A DNA stretch of 64,000 nt from Magicicada septendecula (lineage: Eukaryota; Arthropoda; Insecta; Hemiptera; Cicadidae). The position numbers and the translations under genes were made by a program. Shown here piece after piece: positions 10,430 to 23,051 of the stretch. The stretch is from NCBI GenBank assembly GCA_034769895.1, contig CM068373.1, positions 280,767,158 to 280,831,157 of the forward strand. The letters run 5' to 3'. Below the pieces are notes generated by a model, which worked only from the letters and a program-made list of their open reading frames with translations, was not told the origin of the DNA and searched no databases. Each line of letters begins with the position of its first letter. The stretch's first letter is position 1.

Positions 10430-10975
10430 CCTGGGGCTGAACACATGCTCTACATGTTACCTTATCTTTTCTTTATTTATTTCAAGATCGACTTTGTTAC
10501 TGTACTTTCTCACTCACTGTTTAAGCATTCAGCACACATCATCAATGGATGCCATGCATTGAACCATTCAACCTAATATGGTACTCCTGGATTTATTTTG
10601 CACATTTTCCAGCACCAACTTAAAGAGATTCATAGAGAGTACATCCCCTTTGCCTAAGCTCTTGTTTGCCTTGAACTCTAAGATTAATTTTCATTCGTCA
10701 CTCTTAGGTGAATGCAGAATCATTTTACCACGCTCAATAAGTTTCTTCTAGTGATGCTGACAAACCTGTTTGTAGTCAATAAAAACAGATTACAGCAGTA
10801 TGTCAAACTCTGTTTTTGTAACATTTGTGTTAACATAAACAGATGGACAATGGTTAACCTGTCCTTACAGAATCTGCACTGATAGTCACCAATAATTTTC
10901 TCTGCAGCCTCGTTGAGTGTTTTGGCTGAAATCTTGGAAAACACCAAGTATCCCACATTCAACAGAGCAACGACT
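10430..10975 (-). pseudogene. LINE (non-LTR retrotransposon) reverse-transcriptase fragment
   Basis: On the minus strand the readings run in RT order: LNEAAEKIIGDYQCRFCKDR (finger motif, compare ...YQAGFRKGRST), FVSITRRNLLSVVK (compare FDSINRRKL), then in another frame KGDVLSMNLFKLVLENV (compare QGDALS-ILFNLALE), ASIDDV at the place of the catalytic YADD box, and VDLEINKEKI. There are several stops and a frame change, and neither endonuclease nor the ORF ends are present. The clade (RTE- or Jockey-like) cannot be told from this piece. LINE insertions are often 5'-truncated; here both ends are missing. Confidence 0.7.
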
Positions 10976-11048
10976 CATATTTTTATCGTTTTGTCATTCT
11001 TCTCATATACAAGACATATTATTCCCATCAATCATAGGTGGGCACATA

Positions 11049-11050
<2 letters not shown>

Positions 11051-11107
<57 letters not shown>
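11051..11107. repeat. (CA)n microsatellite
   Basis: An almost pure CA tract of about 57 bp. The open frames of alternating His and Thr that cross it are artefacts. Confidence 0.95.
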
Positions 11108-11109
<2 letters not shown>

Positions 11110-11689
11110 TTTAGGTTTTTTTTTAGTATTATTATGCGTAAATCATTCTCAAAATGAGTTTACGCATATAGGATATATTTAGAATTTCACTCGGCTATTT
11201 TGAGCTGGTATGTAGAAAAGTACTTTTGCTTTGGTTCGCTATTGGTGTTTGTTGTGGTGTTGTAAATGCTTTAAAATATTTTTTATTTTGTAAATTCTTT
11301 CAACATTTAAAATTTAATTTTTCTTATGTTCTTTAACAAATTCGATTTGTTTGGCTCCCAGATACAGTAATTTGATCACAAACGTTGTCTAGTGCCTTTA
11401 TACATGTTTTGTTAATGTCAGGTTTGTGACAATTGTAAATTATTCCCAAACTAATTCCAATGTTTTGAATAGCTAACACAATGTTAATGTCAACTTTCAA
11501 TACACTATTCAGCACAATGAATTAAACAACTCTAAACAGCAACACAATAGTGAAGGAAAAAATATAGTTCATTAAATTACTGAACAAAATAGATAAAATG
11601 AATCTAATGAAATGTATTTTAAATGAAATATAAACTAAAATATTAAAAGTGACCAGGGAGCTCACCAAAACAAATATGCATATAATAGT
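11108..11689. other. AT-rich stretch, nothing recognised
   Basis: Between the microsatellite and mariner-2 there are only short chance frames on both strands and no repeat shared with the rest of the window that I could see. Confidence 0.5.
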
Positions 11690-12920
11690 TAGGGTAACCC
11701 AAAAGTAAGGTCTCCAAAGGACTAGAGCCGCAGGGAAATATTTTGGGCGGCAGTTGGCAGCACTGCTGTGTGCGGCCATCTCCCCTCTTTCAAACAAGCG
11801 GTCGCTGAGCTCGCTCGGTCGAGTAGTCTTGGCTTGGCAGCCGTTAAGAATGGAGCTCCCAATTGCTGTTCCCGCCAAGTGCGGACTTCGCGAAGTCATT
11901 CGATTTCTTAACGCAAAAGGTGTTCAGCCTATTGAAATCCATAGACAGTTGATTGAAGTGTATGGTGCGGGGTGTATGGATGTCAAAAACGTCCGCAAGT
12001 GGTGTAGAGAGTTTAAAGCTGGTCGTACAGAAATTCATGATGACGAAAGAAGCGGGAGACCGTCAGTGTCAGACGAGCCGATCAGGAAACTTGACGAAGT
12101 CGTACGTGAAGATCGGAGGATCACTATCCACGAGTTCTCTTGTTTCCTTCCTGCAGTTTCGAAATCCACCATTCAGAGGATTGTGACTGAAAAGTTGAAA
12201 TATCGGAAGGTGTGCGCAAGGTGGGTTCCGCGAATGCTCACAGAAGACCACAAACAGCAACGCGTCGAAGGTGCCCGCGAATTTCTTGAGCGCTATGCAG
12301 ACGAAAGAGACGACTTTTTGAATTCCATTGTCACAGGTGACGAAACGTGGGTTCACCACTTCACACCTGAATCCAAACGAGAATCACTTGAGTGGCGGCA
12401 TCCAACTTCGCCAAGGCGGCGAAAATTCAAACAAACCCAGTCTACCGGCAAGATCATGGCGACTGTGTTTTGGGATCGGAAAGGTGTATTGTTGATCGAT
12501 TTCATGCCTACTGGGACCACAATAAACGCAGACGCATATTGTGAGACACTCAAAAAACTCAAACGGGCGATTCAGAACCGGAGAAGAGGAATGCTCACCA
12601 AGGGCGTGTCCATTCTTCACGACAATGCTCGCCCTCATGTCGCCCGCGCAACCGCCGATCTTCTGAACCAATTTGGATGGGACATAATCACCCACCCCCC
12701 TATAGTCCGGACTTGGCACCTTGTGACTATCATTTGTTTACACATTTGAAAGAACATTTGGGATTTGGAATGCGATTCGACGACGATGACGAGGTGAAAG
12801 ACGAGGTCAAACGCTATCTCAATGACATGGCGGCGAGTTTCTATGACACTGGCATACTAAAACTGCCACAGCGGCTCGAAAAATGCATTGAACGTAAGGG
12901 CGATTATGTTGAAAAATAGT
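11690..12920 (+). mobile_element. mariner transposon, 3' end missing (mariner-2)
   Basis: The left terminal repeat begins at about 11690 with AGGGTAACCCAAAAGTAAGG. The expected mirror copy is not found downstream of the stop codon at 12919 or anywhere before the LTR that starts at 13147, so the right terminal repeat has been lost. It is a different family from mariner-1: the terminal repeats and protein differ throughout. GC content of the coding part is clearly higher than the surroundings, which fits a younger arrival with its own codon use. Confidence 0.85.
11850..12919 (+). pseudogene. mariner-2 transposase, nearly whole, one frameshift
   Basis: About 356 residues, the full family length. 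The start MELPIAVPAK at 11850 is chosen because the upstream in-frame codons lie in the leader. The N-terminal helix-turn-helix pair covers residues 1-110 (LREVIRFLNAKGVQPIEIHR; DDERSGRPSVSDEPI). Then come WVPRMLTEDHKQQR (linker) and the D,D34D catalytic triad: GDETWVHHF (about residue 163), HDNARPHVA (about 257) and SPDLAPCDYHLF (about 292). The only break seen is a single-base change of length in the run of C at about 12694-12700, which moves the reading frame just before SPDLAPCDYH. The protein would cut at the terminal repeats and reinsert at TA. With the right repeat gone, this copy cannot move. Confidence 0.9.
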
Positions 12921-13142
12921 GTGTTCTTATGCTTCACATAGTATAAAGTGTTACACTTACATATCACAAGTATAAAGTGATAGGTAATATTAACATTCAA
13001 ATACAAACATCAACAAAATACAAAACTATGCAAACACAAAAACATTGTCAATATACAAAAAATGAACAACATATAAAACAACAAAAAATCATCTACAATA
13101 TAGCATTTGTAAAACTGAGAGCAAAGATTGAAATAATTTTAT
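12921..13142. other. Short AT-rich flank before element B
   Basis: No gene or repeat recognised. It ends in ...ATTTTAT followed by ACAG, the left copy of the target duplication of element B (13143-13146). Confidence 0.6.
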
Positions 13143-13479
13143 ACAGTATAACGGCTGTATACTATCTTTTATAACTTCTGTATACTATTTCCCTTATAAC
13201 CTCGGAAGCCCGGTTAATTGGCATCGGTCAATTAAACAGGCTGCCATAATATTCACAAAATGTTATATATTTAATTAAAATCCAACGTAACAAAACACTT
13301 AATTGGAACCTGTGACTTAAGGAATATTAGATTCGTGTTGCCAAATTTATTCACGCATATTTACGTCCATGACATCTCTTTATTTACATACCTGGTAATT
13401 AGCATACAAGACAATGAGTTACTGTCTTATTATTAAAACTCAATTAGGCTTGTGATTTGTATTGTTAAAACATACATAT

Positions 13480-15547
13480 TATAACGTCACCAAATCTCAA
13501 TGATTTGGAGTTATATGTTAAAGTTTACTATATTAATGCTTAAACAAATTTAAAACGTTGAAACTCAACGTTTATAATGTAGCGTGCATCTCAACGCATT
13601 GTACAGGTGCACACGCCAATGCCAGCTGCCGTTACGTAACGCACACACACTATAAACCAATAGGGCCACGCCCAAACTTCCAATTATTAATATTTCGGAA
13701 ACCGGTAAATTTAGGAAAAATCTAAAATAGCCAAAATGTTTGCCGAAATATTAATAATAGGGTGTGCGAATTTTAATTAATATAATTAAACATTAAGGGA
13801 GATAATTGATTTTATGTTAATAACTTCCTTAGTAATTGAGCTACACAGAAGAGCTTTTAATATGTAATAGTCATAACAATTTACAACCAATTGTATATTT
13901 TAGAATTAGCATAACTTGGCTTGCAGCCAAGAAAATCGCAATATAAATTGCGACCGGACGTCCGCACCGACACTCAAAATCCGGTGTGCTAAGAATATTA
14001 AAAATAATATAAATTCTCAGACTGTGGGAATCAGTTTTAACTCACGGAATGGGGTGACCACAAAATTCGAGTAGAAGGGAGAGTGTGTCAGCGAATCAAA
14101 TCATTCAAAGAAATTGGAGCTAACGCGGAGTTTTCGGCTGACAAAACACTCGACTGCCAGTACTCAAGAGGAGCACACGTACATCTTCAATCGTCTCAGT
14201 AACACACATTTTGCATTTTGTGAAGACACATCTGTGAAGACTTGAGGTGTCAACACGCATTATTACGACCGTCTTATTTAACAGATCAACTGTAACGACT
14301 CGTAATAATAGCGACTAATCAAGATACTGTTTCTGATCATCAAATAAGCGTATCGCGCATTACATTAACTGTTGGCGTACGCACGCAAGAGATCAACTAC
14401 ACTTCAAGAGTACAACAGAAGAGGCCGTCTATATCCAGTGGTACGAGCAGAACAACTGACAAGCAGAGCGACAACCCGTGACGAGACACACACGCCGAAG
14501 TGGAACGTGAATCGAACGAGGAGCCTGACGCAGTTGTAGCAGCTAAAACTACAGACGTAAAACCATCACCAGTTGCAGAAGGAGCAGAGTGTTGCTGATT
14601 CCCGAACTCATCACCAAAATCCAGGACGCTCAGTAGATTATCTTCTCTAGCAGATTGTACCAGGACAGCGAGGGATTCCCGGAGCATCTCTAAATCCTCT
14701 TCAGAACCAGGGAAGTCAAAAACAAATTATTCACTTCTCCAAAGAACAATTCTTCCTTTTTTTAAAATCATTGTAAAACAAATAATTCAGATGCCATTAT
14801 ATCAAAGACTCTAAAGTAATAAGTAATATTCAATTGTGATAATCTGTATAGCATGTATGAGTAACCAATAAGCCCTAGATAAGCATTAGATATTAGACAA
14901 AAAGAAAAGCGCTATACAAATCTTATTAGAGAATTAATTGATTGCTTATACTGCAGTATACGAGAGTCAAATCACTTGAAATAAAGCCAAGTTGAACTAG
15001 ACTCACTGCTAGTTTATTTCTGAATATTTACAAGAATTTTAGAGTATTTAAAATCATTTTAAAGTCATTGCTAATTAAATTAAATTAAATTAAATTCATT
15101 AATTAAATTATTTAAAATTAACTTCTTTGAAATCAAGTAAAATACAAGTAATATAATTTGAAATAATAAGCTCTTTTGCTGAAAAATACCAACCATTCAG
15201 AAAATATCATACTAAATTTTATTTACTGTTTTAGTTAGTAAGAATTATTGTAACTGTAAGTTTTTTCATTCTTATGTGTGTTTAGTATAATAAACCCCGA
15301 TTGTTATTACCCCACACTGTATTTTTATTGCTGTACTACGCAGCCTACCAACCTCACAAAACTCTTCACTATAATTATAACAAGATTAGTGTTCTGTTGT
15401 TGTACACTCGAGATAACCTACTTGCGAATTCAAATCCAAAATCCACACGCCCATAGTCGGAAGAATCCGCAAGAACGGACAGCAGGTAGGTGCTCATTAA
15501 ACACAGAAAACATTACATTGCAACGACACACGTTTAATATAGTTATA
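13480..15547 (+). repeat. Element A 5' LTR
   Basis: 2,068 bp. A TATA-type box (CACTATAAACC) lies at about 13650, followed by CCAATAGGGCC. The LTR carries an open frame on the minus strand (14397-14687) that reappears in the 3' LTR only because the LTRs are copies; it resembles no known protein and is not called. Confidence 0.85.
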
Positions 15548-15738
15548 AATGGCGCTCCAAGATCGTGGGACTCGATAAATTTAAATTATATAAATTTAAA
15601 TTAAATTCATTTTACGTTAAAACAAATTTTGCTGTTTTAACTAGTAAAACAGCTGGCGTCCAACTCTAAAATCCCTGAAGAGAGTTTTGTGAATTGGTAG
15701 TGGTACAGCAGTGAAGTGTTTGAAACTATTGTGTAAAG

Positions 15739-17300
15739 ATGGATACCGAAAAAATGCTTAAACATTTATTGCAAGAAATTAAACAAAACGCGGATAAAGC
15801 TGAGAAAGCAAACGCGGATTTAACTGCTAAAATAGATGCGAAATTTGAACAAAGTGCAGCCAAAGCTGAACTAAGTAACGCGGAATTAACGGCTAAAATA
15901 GACGCGCAATAAGTAAGTTTAACCGAAGCACTAGAACATAGTAACGCGGATATAAATGCCGAAATAAAACAAAGTAATAAAGAAACGACCGCAAAAATCG
16001 ATGAAAGCGTAAAAAAATTAGATGCTAAAGTCACGGAAATCGGAGAAAAAGTTCATACAGTAGAAACGAAAATAAACGAACGGTTCAAGGTTTTTGAGAC
16101 CACGATGCAGAAATCGTTTATTGAACAAGTTACGCGTATGGAGGGCCGATTCAAAGAACACATCGGTAGGTGTGAGAAACAAACTGCCGAGGTTGCGAAA
16201 AAAGTAGAGACACTCGAAGTAAGAATTCAAGCAGACGTGACGGAAACACAACGGCGTGTTGATAGGCTTGATGCTTCGATAGTAGAGACCCGTTCTTTAA
16301 TATAGATTCGAATAAAGAAAGTGTATTGCAAACACTTAATGACGAGCTATTAAAAGTACGACAGGAAGTACGTAGGAGATCCGCTCCTAATATCCTAGTA
16401 CAGGGACAAACCGATGAAAAGAATCGAGTATATTTCACGGGGGAAAATAATGAAAACCCGATTGAATTCTTATTAACATGTGAGAGGGAAATGGCGAGAG
16501 TAGGCTCGCGGTTAGATGATCAAGATCGCATTCAATGGATTGTAAACGCGATGCGTGATTCTTCGCGAAAATGGTATAATATTGTACGTGATAAAATTAC
16601 CACATACGCGGAATTCAAACAGAAGTTCGAAAGCCGGTATTGGAATTCACACACACAGAGACTTCTAAGAAACGAACTCGAATACGGACGTTACGAGAGG
16701 AAGCACGGAATAACGCCCGAGAATTATATCATTCAGCAAGTAGAGCGCGCTAAGCATTTAACGCCAGCGTTTGCGGAAATCGACATTGTCACTAAATTAG
16801 CATATCATTTCAATCATAACATACGTGCAGCCGTGTTTACACAAGGGATACGCACGGTTGACGAGTTGCTTATTTTAGTGTCACAAAGCGAAACAGTTTT
16901 TGATTTAGGCGGGTGGCGATATAACCCGGACTTTCGCCGGAATAACGACGGTCAAAGTACACGGGTACAATACCATACCCAACCTGATCAAAGACCCAGT
17001 ACTAGCGCGACTCCACCCCAGACACCTCCAAAACCACCAAATAAACCATTTGACTATAAGGACAAGCCAAATATCGGTAGACCCAAAATGCAAAATAAAG
17101 GCAATGAGGGGATCCTGATGAGAACAATTCAAACAGTCGATGTATCGAAAAGCGATACGACCGCGCAAGAGAGCGAAACACAAAGCGTTAGGGACCCTAG
17201 CGAAAAACCAAAACGCCATCAATATCCAAAAAACTTGGCAAGGGGCGCCTCAGTGGGGACGCGCCATAAACTTTGCAAAAATACGTAAAAATAAGAATAT
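15739..17300 (+). pseudogene. Element A gag (coiled coil plus capsid)
   Basis: A fossil with a few breaks. It begins MDTEKMLKHLLQEIKQNADK at 15739. The first part is a repetitive Ala/Lys/Glu coiled coil with recurring ANADLTAKIDA / SNAELTAKIDA units, running on to about 16300. A Retrotrans_gag-type capsid follows at about 16430-16920: NPIEFLLTCEREMARVG, IQWIVNAMRDSSRKWYN, EFKQKFESRYWN, TPENYIIQQVERAKHL. A Pro/Gln-rich, Lys-rich tail ends near 17300. No zinc knuckle is visible. The gag alone explains how the RNA could be packaged, with the other enzymes supplied by a partner. Confidence 0.75.
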
Positions 17301-18210
17301 TAGAATAGGAATAATAAGTTGTGTAAAAAAATATGTACTTTAGATGATGTAATTCAGGTACCAGGTAATAAGGTGTTCCCACCGGATGGTACAGAACCAT
17401 TGTTAGACTTAAACACAATACAACAATGCACACCTAACATAACGCGTCCGGTAGTACAGGAACAGGGAGACGGTGTTCCCACGCAAGGAGCCTGGGAAGC
17501 CGCTAGTGTGGTATCCGGGAATAGCGAAGGACTCGATGAGTGGCTTGAAGAATATTGTCGAATCACTCATAAAGACCGTTACCAAATATTAGAGGCACTT
17601 TGAATGTAAAGTATAGTGTTAGAAATAATGTAAATATTAATAATCATTATTAAAATAAATTAAATGTAATAGATATAATAATAATAATAATAATTGTAAA
17701 TAAGTTGTGAATAAACGACAATTCATTTGTAGCGCGGTAACTAACCAACAAACGGGCGCGGCGAAGCGAGCCACGGCGGCCGGAAATTGTTATACAATGC
17801 AACATAGCTCACAGCTGATTTGAAGTGTAGGTTAATAGGAGACGGGTGCGCTTTGAACAAAGTGTAAACAAACAAAGTACATTCCTGCGCGCGCGTGCCG
17901 CTGTTGCGTTGTGCCGCTGTCGCTATCAGAGACATTTCGTTCATTAAACGTTGCAATTAAGTACTACCCGTGCTACAAACATTTGTTACACAATAATTTC
18001 AATGCACAATGTCAATATGTGTTATTCAATTAGAATTAAGCCATATGATAGAGAATAGTGATATCAGTGTATATGTTAGTAGATAAAAAATACAATGTAT
18101 AATTTGTGAAGCATCATCAATGTATGTTTAAAAAGATAATTGTAATTTAAATTGAAAAAAAAAAATTGTATATCCTACACTAATTTTTTTTTTAAACGGG
18201 TGGGGGTGTA
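17301..18210. other. Element A 3' internal non-coding region
   Basis: A short frame at 17319-17603 ends in an acidic helix (WLEEYCRITHKDRYQILEAL) and may be a gag tail, but it is not recognisable. The rest is AT-rich, with an (ATA)n tract near 17675 and the polypurine tract before the LTR. Confidence 0.4.
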
Positions 18211-21200
18211 TATAACGTCACCAAATCTCATTGATTTGGAGTTATATGTTAAAGTTTACTATATTAATGCTTAAACAAATTTAAAACGTTGAAACTCAAC
18301 GTTTATAATGTAGCGTGCATCTCAACGCATTGTACAGGCGCACACGCCAATGCCAGCTGCCGTTACGTAACGCACACACACTATAAACCAATAGGGCCAC
18401 GCTCAAACTTTCAATTATTAATATTTCGGAAACCGGTAAATTTAGGAAAAATCTAAAATAGCCAAAATGTTTGCCGAAATATTAATAATAGGGTGTGCGA
18501 ATTTTAATTAATATAATTAAACATTAAGGGAGATAATTGATTTTATGTTAATAACTTCCTTAGTAATTGAGCTACACAGAAGAGCTTTTAATATGTAATA
18601 GTCATAACAATTTACAACCAATTGTATATTTTAGAATTAGCATAACTTGGCTTGCAGCCAAGAAAATCGCAATATAAATTGCGACCGGACGTCCGCACCG
18701 ACACTCAAAATCCGGTGTGCTAAGAATATTAAAAATAATATAAATTCTCAGACTGTGGGAATCAGTTTTATTCTCACGGAATGGGGTGACCACAAAATTC
18801 GAGTAGAAGGGAGAGTGTGTCAGCCAATCAAATCATTCAAAGAAATTGGAGCTAACGCGGAGTTTTCGGCTGACAAAACACTCGACTGTCAGTACTCAAG
18901 AGGAGCACACGTACATCTTCAATCGTCTCAGTAACACACATTTTGCATTTTGTGAAGATACATCTGTGAAGACTTGAGGTGTCAACACGCATTATTACGA
19001 CCGTCTTATTTAACAGATCAACTGTAACGACTCGTAATAATAGCCACTAATCAAGATACTCTTGTGCCGTGTTTTGGAAAAACTCGGCTGTTTTTTTTAT
19101 GTTAACGAGAACGGACAGCATCGAATTAATTAATTAAGTATTACCGGCGTCCGTCTTGTTATCTTTCGGCCGTGCCGATCCGCGCGCGCTCTGGGTCTAT
19201 AGCTTCGTAAAATTTTTCAGTTGTTGTAACAACCAGTCCACTTTTAGCGTTCAACGTAGTAGCTCGTCTGTATTCGCCTGGCAGCCTCGACTTGGGATTT
19301 TACCTACTATATATAACTATGCCTAGATAAACGACTACGCGACTCTCCGGTAAGTGTGTTTAAGGTATATTACTTACTATTTAATAAAACTAAATTGTAT
19401 TTTACTTAATATCAACGCTGATGCCGGGCGATATATTTGCATAGAGTCAGCACGTGGCGTGCATCAGGCTAATTTATTCATGTTTCAAATGTTAACGCTG
19501 GCTAACAGATAGTGTTTTACAGTTTTTGTGCCTGTTTATTTAATTCATTATATTAGAATGGGGCGTAAGTTAATTATTTTGTGATTTTGGTGATACGAAC
19601 GTACCTCACGAACCTGTTAAAGTTTGCTAGCTCATGTCGAAAGCGATTAAGTGATTGACGAAAAGTTATGAATAACTATTTATTTGAAATAATTTATTAT
19701 GTTGAATGAGTATATTTGAATATATTATATTATTTAGATATGTTATATTTGAAATGATTTATTTAATTCAATAGGGTTTCAATGCATAAGTAAATTTTCT
19801 GGAGATTTATGTCGTGAAGTGTGGGTTCAGCTGGGTGAATGGGGTATTGTGATTTATTGAACCTGTTAGTAATTACCCATATAATTGTGCAGGGTTCCCG
19901 AATTAGTCGTCAATCTGTCTCGCTCCAGCGGATGGCCGATCACCTGCCTTCCATGAAGTAAATCCAATCACTTTCCGTCTAGCTGTCAGGACGAATGGAC
20001 GGACACACACGACAAGATCCTCAAACCTTTTGCTGTTAACCAGGTGACATTTATGCCTTAAAAAAAAAAAAATGTTTGTGGCCGCTACACCTTACATTGA
20101 GATATTTTGGAAATGCTCCAGTTTAGAACTTTGTTGCGCACAAGTCCAACGGGACATTTGGGGTTACATATTATCTTTTCCTTTTTACTAATGCTTACGC
20201 CTCAGAGAATTTGTAAACTCAGCCAGGGTCATGCATCACCCGAATTGATGTTAGTCTTTTTTTAACTGTAAATATGGGCGGCACTGACTGTCACTAAGTG
20301 ATATTCGCGTTAAGTATGCATGCACGGGTATCTCGGTACCTTGTAGGGGAATTTTCGTGGTTATATACATTTTCATTTAATTGGGTTTTGATTTGGTTAT
20401 TAATTAAGGGTTTGGGGGAGGTGCTTTAACTTGTGGACGACGCCTGTTGGTGCCGTTATCCACAGGTCCATAACATGTCATAGTTTGTTGGATCTAGTCC
20501 GGGCGCATGACCGTGCCTGAGGTCAAGTGGGTTCTTTATGAACACCTCCAGTATGTTTTATCAAATTAAATCCATAGATTCTGCTTTATGAAATTCATTC
20601 CTACTGTTTAAATAATTTTGTAACCACTAAACTTTTGCCATAGCCAGCACAAGAATTGTTAAGTTTTCTTTTTTTTAATAATTCATAATAATAATTCATT
20701 GATAAATGTTAAAGAATGTAAAACAAATCAATACCAGTTCTAAGTTATTTATGGGTGGTTACATTCCACTGATCTTGCTTGAAAAATTTTTTTTTGGTAA
20801 GAAAATAAAAGAAATAAGAATATGCAGTTTATGCAACCGGGCAGCCATGTTGACCTCGTGATGGCACATTTATTATTATTTGGGGTACGAAATTGATATT
20901 TACCTTTTATGCTTGGTACTTGTGTGCCGTTCTGACTATTTTACCAATTTGACTTTGGCCTTTCACATACTTAGTATTTTTGGGGTGTTACAACTCTGGT
21001 CTTTTGTGACTTATTATTTGGTTTTGGGTTTGTTAATTGAGAAGTTTTAAGGTGGGCCAGGTACTTGATCTGATTAAGGTGGTTTGAGGGTGTTACGATG
21101 ACAATATATATATGCTGTTAACCAGGTGGACATGGTGTGTGGTATTTATATGTAGATGTGTATATATATTTTCTTATGTGTATCTATGGTAATTATATGT

Positions 21201-23017
21201 TGTGTGCCATGCCTTTATTTGATTGTTAGATTGTTTATACGTTGTTATACATATATATATATATATATATCATGTTTATGGTCTATGTGGCTTGCTGGGA
21301 GGGTCGATACTATGCGCCATTCTTACATTATTTAGAAATAACTGTAAGCTGCAGTGATATCAAGGTCAATTATTTGGCGATGCCTATGTTTAATGTTGAA
21401 TTATAACAACAATTTTGAGCTATTCTTATGAAGTGAAAGCACTTGTAATCCTAATTTGATTGTATGAAGATGCAAATATGTGCATATGTATAATATTGAA
21501 CTCTATTAATGAATTTGATCTATTCTATGGATTGTGTAAGATTGACCTTAATTATTTGAAGGCGCAGATATCACATACTGGGGAATTGATTGTACAAAAG
21601 AAATGACTCTAATAAATCTTGTTATTGTTGTCTTAAAGCAGAGTTTCATTTGCAAGTCCCGTCATACTGGACCCAGCGCATTTTTGGCTTCTCTAGGCTC
21701 TTGCCTAGTTCTAAATAACTAGTGGCCTCTCTTTCAAAAAAGGAGGATGTATATTTTTTTATAAAAAAAAAAGGGGGGGAAGTTGAAAGAGGGGTTACAC
21801 TCTTTCTGATCATCAAATAAGCGTATTGCGCATTACATTAACTGTTGGCGTACGCACGCAAGAGATCAACTACACTTCAAGAGTACAACAGAAGAGGCCG
21901 TCTATATCCAGTGGTACGAGCAGAACAACTGACAAGCAGAGCGACAACCCGTGACGAGACACACACGTCGAAGTGGAACGTGAATCGAGCGAGGAGCCTG
22001 ACGCAGTTGTAGCAGCTAAAACTACAGACGTAAAATCATCACCAGTTGCAGAAGGAGCAGAGTGTTGCTGATTCCCGAACTCATCACCAAAATCCAGGAC
22101 GCTCAGTAGATTATCTTCTCTAGCAGATTGTACCAGGACAGCGAGGGATTCCCGGAGCATCTCTAAATCCTCTTCAGAACCAGGGAAGTCAAAAACAAAT
22201 TATTCACTTCTCCAAAGAACAATTCTTCCTTTTTTTAAAATCATTGTAAAACAAATAATTCAGATGCCATTATATCAAAGACTCTAAAGTAATAAGTAAT
22301 ATTCAATTGTGATAATCTGTATAGCATGTATGAGTAACCAATAAGCCCTAGATAAGCATTAGATATTAGATAAAAAGAAAAGCGCTATACAAATCTTATT
22401 AGAGAATTAATTGATTGCTTATACTGCAGTATACGAGAGTCAAATCACTTGAAATAAAGCCAAGTTGAACTAGACTCACTGCTAGTTTATTTCTGAATAT
22501 TTACAAGAATTTTAGAGTATTTAAAATCATTTTAAAGTCATTGCTAATTAAATTAAATTAAATTAAATTCATTAATTAAATTATTTAAAATTAACTTCTT
22601 TGAAATCAAGTAAAATACAAGTAATATAATTTGAAATAATAAGCTCTTTTGCTGAAAAATACCAACCATTCAGAAAATATCATACTAAATTTTATTTACT
22701 GTTTTAGTTAGTAAGAATTATTGTAACTGTAAGTTTTTTCATTCTTATGTGTGTTTAGTATAATAAACCCCGATTGTTATTACCCCACACTGTATTTTTA
22801 TTGCTGTACTACGCAGCCTACCAACCGCACAAAACTCTTCACTATAATTATAACAAGATTAGTGTTCTGTTGTTGTACACTCGAGATAACCTACTTGCGA
22901 ATTCAAATCCAAAATCTACATGCCCATAGTCGGAAGAATCCGCAAGAACGGACAGCAGGTAGGTGCTCATTAAACACAGAAAACATTACATTGCAACGAC
23001 ACACGTTTTAATACAGT

Positions 23018-23021
<4 letters not shown>
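18211..23021 (+). repeat. Element A 3' LTR, carrying insertion G
   Basis: 18211-19062 and 21804-23021 are together collinear with the 5' LTR. They differ from it by scattered substitutions only, apart from the inserted block. The end GTTATA runs directly into (TA)n of the B LTR. Confidence 0.85.
19063..21799. mobile_element. Insertion G, 2.7 kb TG...CA unit in the element A 3' LTR
   Basis: The block begins TGTGCCGTGTTTTGG and ends GGGGTTACA, and is flanked on both sides by CTCT (19059-19062 and 21800-21803). The other A LTR reads straight through this site, which confirms an insertion. TG...CA ends and a 4-bp duplication fit LTR-type integration. With no internal repeat pair and no coding region, the simplest reading is a very long solo LTR. 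A TATA-like tract (CTACTATATATAACTATG) followed by CCGGTAAGTGTG lies at about 19305-19355. The family is unknown. Confidence 0.65.

Positions 23022-23051
<30 letters not shown>

Larger units (their letters stand above)
13480..23021 (+). mobile_element. LTR element A, gag only (TR-GAG type), inserted in the B LTR
   Basis: Two LTRs of about 2.07 kb (13480-15547 and 18211-23021, the second holding insertion G) begin TATAACG and end GTTATA, forming a 6-bp inverted end pair. The internal region is 2.66 kb. It starts with a TGGCGCTCCAAG primer-binding-like site at about 15550 and ends with a purine-rich tract (AAACGGGTGGGGGTG) at about 18194-18208. Only gag is recognised; there is no protease, RT or integrase. 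Such gag-only elements depend on a relative for movement. The LTRs are very alike, so the insertion is fairly young. The target duplication cannot be read because it lies in a (TA)n tract. Confidence 0.85.

Noticed and set aside
14397-14687. 96-residue frame, repeated at 21870-22160
   Set aside because: It lies on the antisense strand of the two A LTRs. It is duplicated only because LTRs are copies and resembles no protein.
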